Positions 18,513 to 30,500 of a DNA stretch of 64,000 nt are shown here, in pieces. Source of the stretch: Cherax quadricarinatus (taxonomy: Eukaryota; Arthropoda; Malacostraca; Decapoda; Parastacidae); assembly GCF_038502225.1 (NCBI RefSeq), contig NC_091298.1, positions 44,094,663 to 44,158,662 on the forward strand, read 5' to 3'. The notes under the pieces were generated by a model that had not been told where the DNA came from, did no database searches, and saw only the letters and a list, made by a program, of their open reading frames with translations. Position 1 is the stretch's first letter, and the number at the start of each line of letters is the position of its first letter. A program made the position numbers and the translations under genes.

Positions 18513-19755
18513 GACGGGTTTCCCTGTCATATTTCATTGTTCTGGACGGGTTTCCCTGTCATATTTCATTGTTCTGGACGGGTTTCCCTGTCATATTTCA
18601 TTGTTCTGGACGGGTTTCCCTGTCATATTTCATTGTTCTGGACGGGTTTCCCTGTCATATTCCATTGTTCTGGACGGGTTTCCCTGTCATATTTCATTGT
18701 TCAGGACGGGTTTCCCTGTCATATTTCATTGTTCTGGACGGGTTTCCCTGTCACATTTCATTGTTCTGGACGGGTTTCCCTGTCATATTTCATTGTTTTG
18801 GACGGGTTTCCTTCTCGTATTTCATTGTTCTGGACGGGTTTCCTTGTCATATTTCATTGTTATGGACGGGTTTCCCTGTCATTTTTCATTGTTCTGGACG
18901 GGTTTTCCTGTCATATTTCGTTGTTCTGGACGGGTTTCCCTGTCATATTTCATTGTTCTGGACGGGTTTCCCTGTCATATTTCATTGTTCTGGAAGGGTT
19001 TCCCTGTCATATTTCATTGTTATGACGGGTTTCCCTGTCATATTATATTGTTATGGACGGGTTTCCCTGTCATATTTCATTTTTCTGGACAGGATTCCCT
19101 GTCATATTTCATTGTTCTGGACGGGTTTCCCTGTCATATTTCATTGTTCTGGGCGGGTTTCCCTGTCATATTTCATTGTTCTGGACGGGTTTCCCTGTCA
19201 TATTTCATTGTTATGGACGGGTTTCCCTGTCATATTTCATTGTTCCGGACGAGTTTCCCTGTCATATTTCATTGTTCTGGACGGGTTTCCCTGTCATATT
19301 TCATTGTTCCGGACGGGTTTCCCTGTCATATGTCGTTTCCCTGGACTGGTTTTCCTGTCATATTTCATTGTTATGGACGGGTTTCCCTGTCATATTTCAT
19401 TGTTCCGGACGAGTTTCCCTGTCATATTTCATTGTTCTGGACGGGTTTCCCTGTCATATTTCATTGTTCCGGACGGGTTTCCCTGTCATATTTCGTTTCC
19501 CTGGACTGGTTTTCCTGTCATATTTCATTGTTATGGACGGGTTTCCCTGTCATATTTCATTGTTCCGGACGAGTTTCCCTGTCATATTTCATTGTTCTGG
19601 ACGGGTTTCCCTGTCATATTTCATTGTTCCGGACGGGTTTCCCTGTCATATTTCGTTTCCCTGGACTGGTTTCCCTGTCATATTTCATTGTTCCGGACGG
19701 GTTTCCCTGTCATATTTCGTTTCCCTGGACTGGTTTCCCTGTCATATTTCATTGT
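18513..19755. repeat. 32-bp minisatellite, about 39 copies, with a 160-bp higher-order block
   Basis: Unit GACGGGTTTCCCTGTCATAT plus TTCATTGTTCTG. Variants include TTATGGACGG, TTCCGGACGAG and CCCTGGACTGG. In 19211-19690 five variants recur in fixed order with a 160-bp period (TTATGG at 19211, 19371, 19531). Because 32 is not divisible by 3 but the unit has few stops, long frames exist in all three plus-strand frames; none is a gene. Confidence 0.95.
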
Positions 19756-22700
19756 GAAAGATGGACTGTTGGTGAGGGTGATTGTGAAGGACTTGTGGTG
19801 AAATTGATGTTAATGAGCTGGTGGTGATGGTGATGGATTGGTGGTGAGGGTGATGAACTGGTGGTGAGGGTGATGAACTGGAGGTGAGGGTGATGGACAG
19901 GTGGTGAGGGTGATGGACTGGTGTTGTGGGTGATGGATAGGTGGTGAGGGTGATGGACTGATGGTGAGGGTGATATACTGGTGGTGAGGGTGATGGACTG
20001 GTGGTGATGGTGATGGACTGGGCGTAAGAGTGATTGATTGATGGTGAGGGTGATATACTGGTGGTGAGGGTGATGGACTGGTATTGATGGTGATCGACTG
20101 GTGGTGAGAGTGATGGACTGATGGTGAGGGTGGTATACTGGTGGTGATGGTGATGGACTGGGCGTAAGAGTGATTGATTGATGGTGAGGGTGATATACTG
20201 GTGGTGAGGGTGATGGACTGGTTGTCATGGTGATGGACTAGTGGTGAGAGTGATGGACTGATGGTGAGGGTGATGGACTGGGCGTGAGAGTAATTGACTG
20301 GTGGTGAGGGTGATGGACTGGTGGTGAGGGTGATGGACTGGGCGTGAGAGTGATTGACTGATGGTGAGGGTGATGGACTGGTGGTGATGGTGATGGACTG
20401 GGCGTGAGAGTGATTGACTGATGGTGAGGGTGATGGACTGGTGGTGAGGGTGTTGGACTGGTGGTGATGGTGATGGACTGGTGGTTAAATTGATTGACTG
20501 GTGGTGAGGATGTTAGACTGGTGGTGAGGGTGATGGACTGATGGTGAGGGTGATGGACTGGTGGTCAGAGTGATGGACTGGTGGTGAGGGGTGATGACTG
20601 GTGAATGTGATGTACTGGTGGTGACGGTGATTGACTAATGAAGAGAGTGATGGATGGGTGGTGAGGGTGACGAACCTGTGACGATTGTGACGAGCGACTC
20701 ACGATTGTGATGAAAGACTGACGATTGTGATGAACGACTGACGATTGTGATGAAAGACTGACGATTGTGATGAATGACTGATGATTGTGATGAACGACTG
20801 ACGATTGTAGTGAACGACTAACGATTGTGATGAACGTCTGACGATTGTGACGAACGACTTACGATTGTGGCGAACGATTGACGATTGTGATGAGCGACTG
20901 ACGATTGTGATGAGCGACTGACGATTGTGGTGAGCGACAGGCGCTTGTGATGAACGACTGACGATTGTGATGAACAACTGACGCTTGAGATGAACGACTG
21001 ACCTTTGTTACGACCGACTGACGGTTGTGATGAATACTTGGTGAGGGTGATGGACTCGCCATGAGGGTGATGGACTGGTAGTGAGGGTGATGGACTGGTG
21101 GTGAGGGTGATGGACTGGTGGTGAGGGTAATGGACTGGTGGTGAGTGTGATGGACTGGTGGTGATGTTGATGGAATGGTGGTGAGGTTGATGGACTGGTG
21201 GTGAGAGTGATGGACTGATGGTGAGGGTGATGGACTGGTGTGAGTGTGATGGACTGTTGGTGAGTGTGATGGACTGGTGGTGAAGGTGATGGACTGGTGG
21301 TGAGTGTGATGGAATGGTGGTGAGAGTGATGGACTGATGGTGAGGGTGATGGACTGGTGATGAGGGTGATGGACTGGTGGTGAGGGTGATGGACTGGTGG
21401 TGAGGGTGATGGACTGGTGGTGAGGGTGAAGGATTGGCTGTGAATGTGATGGACTGGTTGTGAGGGTGATGAACTGGTGATGAAGGTGGTGGACTGGTGG
21501 TGAGGGTGATGGACTGGTGGTGATGGTGGTGGACTGGTGGTGAGGGTGATGAACTGCTGGTGAGGGTGATTGGTGGTGAGTGTGTTGGACTGGTGGTGAG
21601 GGTGATGGACTGGTGGTGAGGGTGATGGACTAGTGGTGAGAGTGATGGACTAGTGGTGAGGGTGATGGACTGGTGGTGAGAATGATGGACTGGTGGTCAG
21701 AGTGATGGACTTGTAGTGAGGGTGATGGACTTGTGGTGAGAGTGATGGACTGGTGGTGAGAGTGATGGACTTGTGGTGAGGGTGATTCACTGGTGGTGAG
21801 AGTGATGGACTGGTGGTGAGGGTGATGGACTGGTGGTGAGAGTGATGGACTGGTGGTGAGGGTGATGGACTTGTGGTGAGGGTGATGGACTGGTGGTGAG
21901 AGTGATGGACTTGTGGTGAGGGTAATGGACTGGTGGTGAGAGTGATGGACTTGTGGTGAGGGTAATGGACTGGTGGTGAGAGTGATGGACTTGTGGTGAG
22001 GGTGATGGACTTGTGGTGAGGGTGATGGACTGGTGGTGAGAGTGATGGACTTGTGGTGAGGGTAATGGACTGGTGGTGAGAGTGATGGACTTGTGGTGAG
22101 GGTGATGGACTTGTGGTGAGGGTGATGGACTTGTGGTGAGGGTGATGGACTTGTGGTGAGGGTGATGGATTTGTGGTGAGGGTAATGGACTGGTGGTGAG
22201 AGTGATGGACTTGTGGTGAGGGTGATGGACTTGTGGTGAGAGTGATGGACTTGTGGTGAGGGTGATGGACTGGTGGTGAGAGTGATGGACTGGTGGTGAG
22301 GGTGATGGACTGGTGGTGAGGGTGATGGACTGGTGGTGAGGGTGATGGACTGGTGGTGAGAGTGATGGACTTGTGGTGAGGGTAATGGACTTGTGGTGAG
22401 AGTGATGGACTTGTGGTGAGGGTGATGGACTTGTGGTGAGAGTGATGGACTTGTGGTGAGGGTGATGGACTGGTGGTGAGAGTGATGGACTGGTGGTGAG
22501 AGTGATGGACTGGTGGTGAGAGTGATGGACTAGTGGTGAGGGTGATGGACTAGTGGTGAGAGTGATGGACTAGTGGTGAGGGTGATGGACTGGTGGTGAG
22601 AATGATGGACTGGTGGTGAGAGTGATGGACTGGTCGTGAGGGTGATGGACTGGTGGTGAGAGTGATGGACTGGTGGTGAGAGTGATGGACTGGTGGTGAG

Positions 22701-25420
22701 GGTGATGGACTTGTGGTGAGGGTGATGGACTGGTGGTGAGGGTGATGGACTTGTGGTGAGGGTGATGGACTGGTGGTGAGGGTGATGGACTTGTGGTGAG
22801 GGTGATGGACTTGTGGTGAGGGTGATGGACTGGTGGTGAGGGTGATGGACTTGTGGTGAGGGTGATGGACTGGTGGTGAGGGTGATGGACTTGTGGTGAG
22901 GGTAATGGACTGGTGGTGAGGGTGATGGACTTGTGGTGAGGGTGATGGACTGGTGGTGAGGGTGATGGACTTGTGGTGAGGGTGATGGACTGGTGGTGAG
23001 GGTGATGGACTTGTGGTGAGGGTGATGGACTGGTGGTGAGAGTGATGGACTTGTGGTGAGGGTAATGGACTGGTGGTGAGAGTGATGAACTTGTGGTGAG
23101 GGTGATGGACTGGTGGTGAGAGTGATGGACTTGTGGTGAGAGTGATGGACTGGTGGTGAGGGTGATGGACTGGTGGTGAGAGTGATGGACTGGTGGTGAG
23201 GGTGATGGACTTGTGGTGAGAGTGATGGACTGGTGGTGAGAGTGATGGACTTGTGGTGAGGGTGATTCACTGGTGGTGAGAGTGATGGACTGGTGGTGAG
23301 GGTGATGGACTTGTGGTGAGGGTGATTCACTGGTGGTGAGAGTGATGGACTGGTGGTGAGGGTGATGGACTGGTGGTGAGAGTGATGGACTGGTGGTGAG
23401 GGTGATGGACTGGTGGTGAGAGTGATGGACTGGTGGTGAGAGTGATGGACTGGTGGTGAGAGTGATGGACTGGTGGTGAGGTGGATGGACAGGTGGTGAG
23501 TGTGATGGACTGGTGGTGAGGGAGATGGACTGGTGGTGAGGGAGATGGACTGGTGCTGAGAGTGATGGACTGGTGGTGAGAGTGATTGACTGATGGTGAG
23601 TGTGATGGACTGGTGGTGAGGGTGATGGACTGGTGGTGAGAGTGATGGACTGGTGGTGAGGGTGATGGACTGGTGGTGAGGGTGATGGACTGGTGGTGAG
23701 AGTGATGGACTTGTGGTGAGGGTAATGGACTGGTGGTGAGGGTGATGGACTGGTGGTGAGAGTGATGGACTTGTGGTGAGGGTGATGGACTGGTGGTGAG
23801 GGTGATGGACTGGTGGTGAGAGTGATGGACTGGTGGTGAGGGTGATGGACTGGTGGTGAGGGTGATGGACTGGTGGTGAGGGTGATGGACTGGTGGTGAG
23901 AGTGATGAACTTGTGGTGAGGGTGATGGACTGGTGGTGAGAGTGATGGACTTGTGGTGAGGGTAATGGACTGGTGGTGAGAGTGATGGACTTGTGGTGAG
24001 GGTGATGGACTTGTGGTGAGAGTGATGGACTGGTGGTGAGGGTGATGGACTGGTGGTGAGGGTGATGGACTGGTGGTGAGGGTGATGGACTGGTGGTGAG
24101 GGTGATGGACTTGTGGTGAGGGTGATGGACTGGTGGTGAGGGTGATGGACTGGTGGTGAGGGTGATGGACTTTTGGTGAGGGTGATGGACTGGTGGTGAG
24201 GGTAATGGACTGGTGGTGAGGGTGATGGACTGGTGGTGAGGGTGACGAACTGGTGGTGAGGGTGATGGACTGGTAGTGAGGGTGATGGACTGGTGGTGAG
24301 GGTGATGGTTTGTGGTGATGGTGATGAACTGGTGGTGAGGGTGATGGACTGGTGGTGAGGGTGATGGACTGGTGGTGAGGGTGACGAACTGGTGGTGAGG
24401 GTGATGGACTGGTGGTGAGGGTGATGGACTGGCGGTGAGGGCGATGGACTGATGGTGACGGTGATGAACTGGTGGTGAGGGTGATGGACTGGTGGTGAGG
24501 GTGATGGACTGGTGGTGAAGTTGATGGACTGTTGGTGAGAGTGATGGACTGATGGTGAGGGTGATGGACTGTTGGTGAGGGTGATGGACTGGTGGTGAGG
24601 GTGATGGACTGGTGGTGAGGGTCATGGACTGGTGGTGAGTTTGATGGACTGTTGGTGAGGGTGATGGACTGGTGGTGAAAGTGATGGACTGGTGGTGAGG
24701 GTGATGGACTGGTGGTGAGGGTGATGGACTTTTGGTGAGGGTGATGGACTGGTGGTGAGGGTGATGGACTGGTGGTGAGTTTGATGGACTGTTGGTGAGG
24801 GTGACGAACTGGTGGTGAGGGTGATGGACTGGTAGTGAGGGTGATGGACTGGTGGTGAGGGTGATGGTTTGTGGTGATGGTGATGGACTGGCGGTGAGGG
24901 TGATGGACTGGTGGTGAGGGTGATGAACTGGTGGTGAGGGTGATGGGCTGGTGGTGAGGGTGATGGACTGGTGGTGGAGGACTATTGGTGAGAGTGATGG
25001 ACTGGTGGTGAGGGTGATGGACTGGTGGTGAGGGTGATGGACTGGTGGTGAGGGTGATGGACTGGTGGTGAAGTTGATGGACTGTTGGTGAGAGTGATGG
25101 ACTGATGTCGAGGGTGGACTGTTGGTGAGGGTGATGGACTGGTGGTGAGAGTGATGGACTGATAGTTAGGGTGATGGACTGGTGGTGAGGGTTATGGACT
25201 GGTGGTGAGGGTGATGGACTGGTGGTGAAGTTGATGGACTGTTGGTGAGAGTGATGGACTGATGTCGAGGGTGATGGACTGGTGGTGAGGGTGATGGACT
25301 GGTGGTGAGGGTGATGGACTGGTGGTGAGGGTGATGGACTGTTGGTGAGGGTGATGGACTGATGGTGAGGGTGATGGACTGGTGGCGAGGGTGATGGATT
25401 GGCGGTGAGTGTGATGGACT
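19756..25420. repeat. 20-bp minisatellite (GGTGATGGACTGGTGGTGAG), about 280 copies
   Basis: Exact 20-bp period over most of 5.6 kb, with a few indels near the ends. Variants (agtgat/ggtgat, tggtgg/ttgtgg) are arranged in local blocks. The plus strand is very poor in C. Minus-strand frames of Ser-Pro-His-Thr repeats (for example 22530-24625) are by-products. The array runs into the assembly gap, so its true length is unknown. Confidence 0.97.
20665..21035. repeat. Diverged sub-array in the 20-bp minisatellite (GACTGACGATTGTGATGAAC)
   Basis: About 18 units of a different 20-bp sequence that shares GTGATG and the same period with the main array. It is embedded between typical units on both sides, so it probably arose by local replacement and re-amplification of a diverged unit. 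Confidence 0.9.
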
Positions 25421-25520
25421 NNNNNNNNNNNNNNNNNNNNNNNNNNNNNNNNNNNNNNNNNNNNNNNNNNNNNNNNNNNNNNNNNNNNNNNNNNNNNNNN
25501 NNNNNNNNNNNNNNNNNNNN
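25421..25520. other. Assembly gap of 100 N
   Basis: Exactly 100 N between the 20-bp and 55-bp arrays. A round 100 suggests an arbitrary-size scaffold gap. The order and distance of the two arrays are therefore not proven. Confidence 0.99.
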
Positions 25521-27500
25521 GTGTTGAACTGCGGGAAGTGTTCATCCAGGGATGGGCGAAGGTTAATCTAGGAGTTGAAGGTGCAAAGTTGAACTGTGGA
25601 AGTTGGTTGGCTTTGAGATGTAAGCGGTTCAACTTCAGGGGCATGAGGTGTGTGCTGAACTGTGAAGCGTTACTGTCAGACGGGCAAGGTTAACTAGGGG
25701 TGAGGTGTGCAAAGGAACCTGTGAAGTGTTATTCGGTCATGACGTCAAGCGTTAAGAGGGGTTGAGGTGCTGAACTGTTGGAACCGTGAAGGTTATCAGG
25801 ATGCAAGGTTAACTAGGGGTGGAGCGAACCGGTTGAACTGTTGGGGTCAGGATGTTAAGGTTAACTAGAGTTGAGGTGGGTGCCTGGCAACTGTATGGGG
25901 CAGGCTGTGATGGTAAGGTTAACTAGGGGTGAAAGTTGAACTGTGGAAGGTTACAATCAGGGATGTAAGGTTGAACCTAGGGGGTGAGGTGTGTGCTTGA
26001 ACCTGTGAAGTGTTATTCAGGATGTAACGGTTAACTAGGGGTGAGGTGTGAGCTTGGAAACTCCGTGAAGTGTTACTCAGGGATGTAATGGTTTAACTAG
26101 GGGGTGAGGTGTCTTGAACTGCATGCGTTGGTCAGGATGGGCAAGGTTAACTTAGGAGGCAGGTGTGACAAACTGTGAAGTGGTTGGTCATGGATGTAAG
26201 GTTAACTAGTGAGGTGTTGGAACTGTTGAAGGTTATTGTGATGTTAAGGTTAACTAGGGGTGAAGGTGTTGGCTGAAACTGCGAAGTGTTGGTCAGGAAT
26301 GGTTAACTTAACGGAGGTTGAGGTGTGGAAGGAACTGTGTAAGTGTTGGTCAGGATGTGAAGGTTAACTAGGGGTGAGGTTGAGGTGCTTGAACTGCAAG
26401 AAGCGTTGGTCATGGGGATGGGTACACAACTAGGGGTGGAGGTTATGTGGCTGAAACTCGTGAAGTGTTGGTCAGGATGCAAGGTTAACTAGGAGTTGAG
26501 GTGCGTTGAACTGCGGAAGTTGCTTGGTCAGGATGTAAGGTTAACTAGAGGGGTTGAGGTGCAAAGGGCTGAACTGTGAAGTGTTGGCTGGCCAGGATGT
26601 AAGGTTAACTAGGAGGGGCTGAGGTGTAAAAGGAACTGAAGGCATTACCATTAGGGATTGGGTAAGGTTAACTAGGAGTTGAGGTGTGAAAAGCTGAACT
26701 GTGGAAGTGTTGGTCAGGACGTGGCGAAGGCAACTAGAGGGGTTGAGGTGTGGGTCTTGAACTGTGAAGTGTTGGTCAGGATGGTAAGGTTAACTAGGGG
26801 TGGAGGTTGAGGTGAAAGAACTGTCAAGTGCGTTGGTCGAGATGTAAGGTTAACTAGGAGTTGAGGTGGTGTGTTGCAACTGTGGGGAAGTTGGTTAACA
26901 GGATGCTAAGGTTAATCTAGGAGTTGAGGTGTCTTGAATCTGTGAAGTGTTGGTCAGGATGTGAAGGTTAACTAGAGGGGGCTGAGGTGGTTGGAACGTG
27001 AAGGCTGGTCAGGGAATGTTGGTTAACTAGGGTGAGGTCAAGGTTGAACTGTAAGGAGTTGGACACAGGATGGGTTAAGGTTAACTAGGGGTGAAGGGGT
27101 GTGTTGGTTGAACTTTAGTTATTGTGACGGGTTAACTAGAGGGGTTGAGGTGTGGTAAAAGTTGAATCCGTAAGCGTTGGTCAGACGTAAAGGTTAACTA
27201 GGGGTAGAGGTTGAGGTGTGGTTGAAACCTGTGAAGTGTTGGTCAGGGAATGTAACGGTTAACTAGGGGTGGAGGGGTTGAGGTGGGGTGGGGTTGAACT
27301 GTGAAGCATTGGTCAGGGATGTAAGGTTAACCAGGAGGGGCTGAGGTGTGTCTTGAACTGTGAAGTGCTTGGACAGATGTAAGGTTAACTTAGGGGTGAG
27401 TGGTGTGTGTTGAACTCGTGAAGGTTGGTTATTGAGATATAAGGTTAACTAGGAGGCTGAGGTGTGGTGAAAAGGAACTGCGAAGTGTTGGCTCAGGACG
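25521..27500. repeat. 55-bp satellite, low-quality edge
   Basis: The same 55-bp unit is recognisable (TGAACTGTGAAGTGTTGGTC, AAGGTTAACTAGG) but nearly every copy has one or more small indels and doubled or missing bases. The change to near-perfect copies at about 27500 is abrupt. This pattern fits uncorrected long-read error at a contig end better than biological decay. Confidence 0.85.
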
Positions 27501-30500
27501 TATGTACAACTAGGGGTGAGGGATGTAAGGTTAACTAGGGGGTGAGGTGTGTGTTGAACTGTGAAGTGTTGGTCAGGATGTAAGGTTAACTAGGAGTTGA
27601 GGTGTGTGTTGAACTGTGAAGTGTTGGTCAGGATGTAAGGTTAACTAGGCGGTGAGGTGTGTGTTGAACTGTGAAGTGTTGGTCAGGATGTAAGGTTAAC
27701 TAGGCGGTGAGGTGTGTGTTGAACTGTGAAGTGTTGGTCAGGATGTAAGGTTAACTAGGCGGTGAGGTGTGTGTTGAACTGTGAAGTGTTGGTCAGGATG
27801 TAAGGTTAACTAGGGGGTGAGGTGTGTGTTGAACTGTGAAGTGTTGGTCAGGATGTAAGGTTAACTAGGAGTTGAGGTGTGTGTTGAACTGTGAAGTGTT
27901 GGTCAGGATGTAAGGTTAACTAGGCGGTGAGGTGTGTGTTGAACTGTGAAGTGTTGGTCAGGATGTAAGGTTAACTAGGAGTTGAGGTGTGTGTTGAACT
28001 GTGAAGTGTTGGTCAGGATGTAAGGTTAACTAGGGGGTGAGGTGTGTGTTGAACTGTGAAGTGTTGGTCAGGATGTGTTAACTAGGCGGTGAGGTGTGTG
28101 TTGAACTGTGAAGTGTTGGTCAGGATGTAAGGTTAACTAGGCGGTGAGGTGTGTGTTGAACTGTGAAGTGTTGGTCAGGATGTAAGGTTAACTAGGCGGT
28201 GAGGTGTGTGTTGAACTGTGAAGTGTTGGTCAGGATGTAAGGTTAACTAGGGGGTGAGGTGTGTGTTGAACTGTGAAGTGTTGGTCAGGATGTAAGGTTA
28301 ACTAGGAGTTGAGGTGTGTGTTGAACTGTGAAGTGTTGGTCAGGATGTAAGGTTAACTAGGGGGTGAGGTGTGTGTTGAACTGTGAAGTGTTGGTCAGGA
28401 TGTAAGGTTAACTAGGAGTTGAGGTGTGTGTTGAACTGTGAAGTGTTGGTCAGGATGTAAGGTTAACTAGGGGGTGAGGTGTGTGTTGAACTGTGAAGTG
28501 TTGGTCAGGATGTAAGGTTAACTAGGAGTTGAGGTGTGTGTTGAACTGTGAAGTGTTGGTCAGGATGTAAGGTTAACTAGGAGTTGAGGTGTGTGTTGAA
28601 CTGTGAAGTGTTGGTCAGGATGTAAGGTTAACTAGGAGTTGAGGTGTGTGTTGAACTGTGAAGTGTTGGTCAGGATGTAAGGTTAACTAGGAGTTGAGGT
28701 GTGTGTTGAACTGTGAAGTGTTGGTCAGGATGTAAGGTTAACTAGGAGTTGAGGTGTGTGTTGAACTGTGAAGTGTTGGTCAGGATGTAAGGTTAACTAG
28801 GGGGTGAGGTGTGTGTTGAACTGTGAAGTGTTGGTCAGGATGTAAGGTTAACTAGGGGTTGAGGTGTGTGTTGAACTGTGAAGTGTTGGTCAGGATGTAA
28901 GGTTAACTAGGGGGTGAGGTGTGTGTTGAACTGTGAAGTGTTGGTCAGGATGTAAGGTTAACTAGGGGTGAGGTGTGTGTTGAACTGTGAAGTGTTGGTC
29001 AGGATGTAAGGTTAACTAGGGGGTGAGGTGTGTGTTGAACTGTGAAGTGTTGGTCAGGATGTAAGGTTAACTAGGGGGTGAGGTGTGTGTTGAACTGTGA
29101 AGTGTTGGTCAGGATGTAAGGTTAACTAGGAGTTGAGGTGTGTGTTGAACTGTGAAGTGTTGGTCAGGATGTAAGGTTAACTAGGGGGTGAGGTGTGTGT
29201 TGAACTGTGAAGTGTTGGTCAGGATGTAAGGTTAACTAGGAGTTGAGGTGTGTGTTGAACTGTGAAGTGTTGGTCAGGATGTAAGGTTAACTAGGGGGTG
29301 AGGTGTGTGTTGAACTGTGAAGTGTTGGTCAGGATGTAAGGTTAACTAGGGGGTGAGGTGTGTGTTGAACTGTGAAGTGTTGGTCAGGATGTAAGGTTAA
29401 CTAGGGGGTGAGGTGTGTGTTGAACTGTGAAGTGTTGGTCAGGATGTAAGGTTAACTAGGGGGTGAGGTGTGTGTTGAACTGTGAAGTGTTGGTCAGGAT
29501 GTAAGGTTAACTAGGAGTTGAGGTGTGTGTTGAACTGTGAAGTGTTGGTCAGGATGTAAGGTTAACTAGGGGTGAGGTGTGTGTTGAACTGTGAAGTGTT
29601 GGTCAGGATGTAAGGTTAACTAGGAGTTGAGGTGTGTGTTGAACTGTGAAGTGTTGGTCAGGATGTAAGGTTAACTAGGAGTTGAGGTGTGTGTTGAACT
29701 GTGAAGTGTTGGTCAGGATGTAAGGTTAACTAGGGGGTGAGGTGTGTGTTGAACTGTGAAGTGTTGGTCAGGATGTAAGGTTAACTAGGGGGTGAGGTGT
29801 GTGTTGAACTGTGAAGTGTTGGTCAGGATGTAAGGTTAACTAGGAGGTGAGGTGTGTGTTGAACTGTGAAGTGTTGGTCAGGATGTAAGGTTAACTAGGG
29901 GGTGAGGTGTGTGTTGAACTGTGAAGTGTTGGTCAGGATGTAAGGTTAACTAGGAGTTGAGGTGTGTGTTGAACTGTGAAGTGTTGGTCAGGATGTAAGG
30001 TTAACTAGGGGGTGAGGTGTGTGTTGAACTGTGAAGTGTTGGTCAGGATGTAAGGTTAACTAGGAGTTGAGGTGTGTGTTGAACTGTGAAGTGTTGGTCA
30101 GGATGTAAGGTTAACTAGGAGTTGAGGTGTGTGTTGAACTGTGAAGTGTTGGTCAGGATGTAAGGTTAACTAGGAGTTGAGGTGTGTGTTGAACTGTGAA
30201 GTGTTGGTCAGGATGTAAGGTTAACTAGGAGTTGAGGTGTGTGTTGAACTGTGAAGTGTTGGTCAGGATGTAAGGTTAACTAGGAGTTGAGGTGTGTGTT
30301 GAACTGTGAAGTGTTGGTCAGGATGTAAGGTTAACTAGGAGTTGAGGTGTGTGTTGAACTGTGAAGTGTTGGTCAGGATGTAAGGTTAACTAGGAGTTGA
30401 GGTGTGTGTTGAACTGTGAAGTGTTGGTCAGGATGTAAGGTTAACTAGGAGTTGAGGTGTGTGTTGAACTGTGAAGTGTTGGTCAGGATGTAAGGTTAAC

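Noticed and set aside
18432..19827. Long plus-strand frames of Phe-Pro-Cys-His-Ile-Ser repeats
   Set aside because: They occur in all three frames across a 32-bp minisatellite; no promoter, signal or non-repeat domain.
22530..24625. Ser/Pro/His/Thr-repeat proteins on the minus strand
   Set aside because: By-product of the 20-bp minisatellite; frames end only at variant units.
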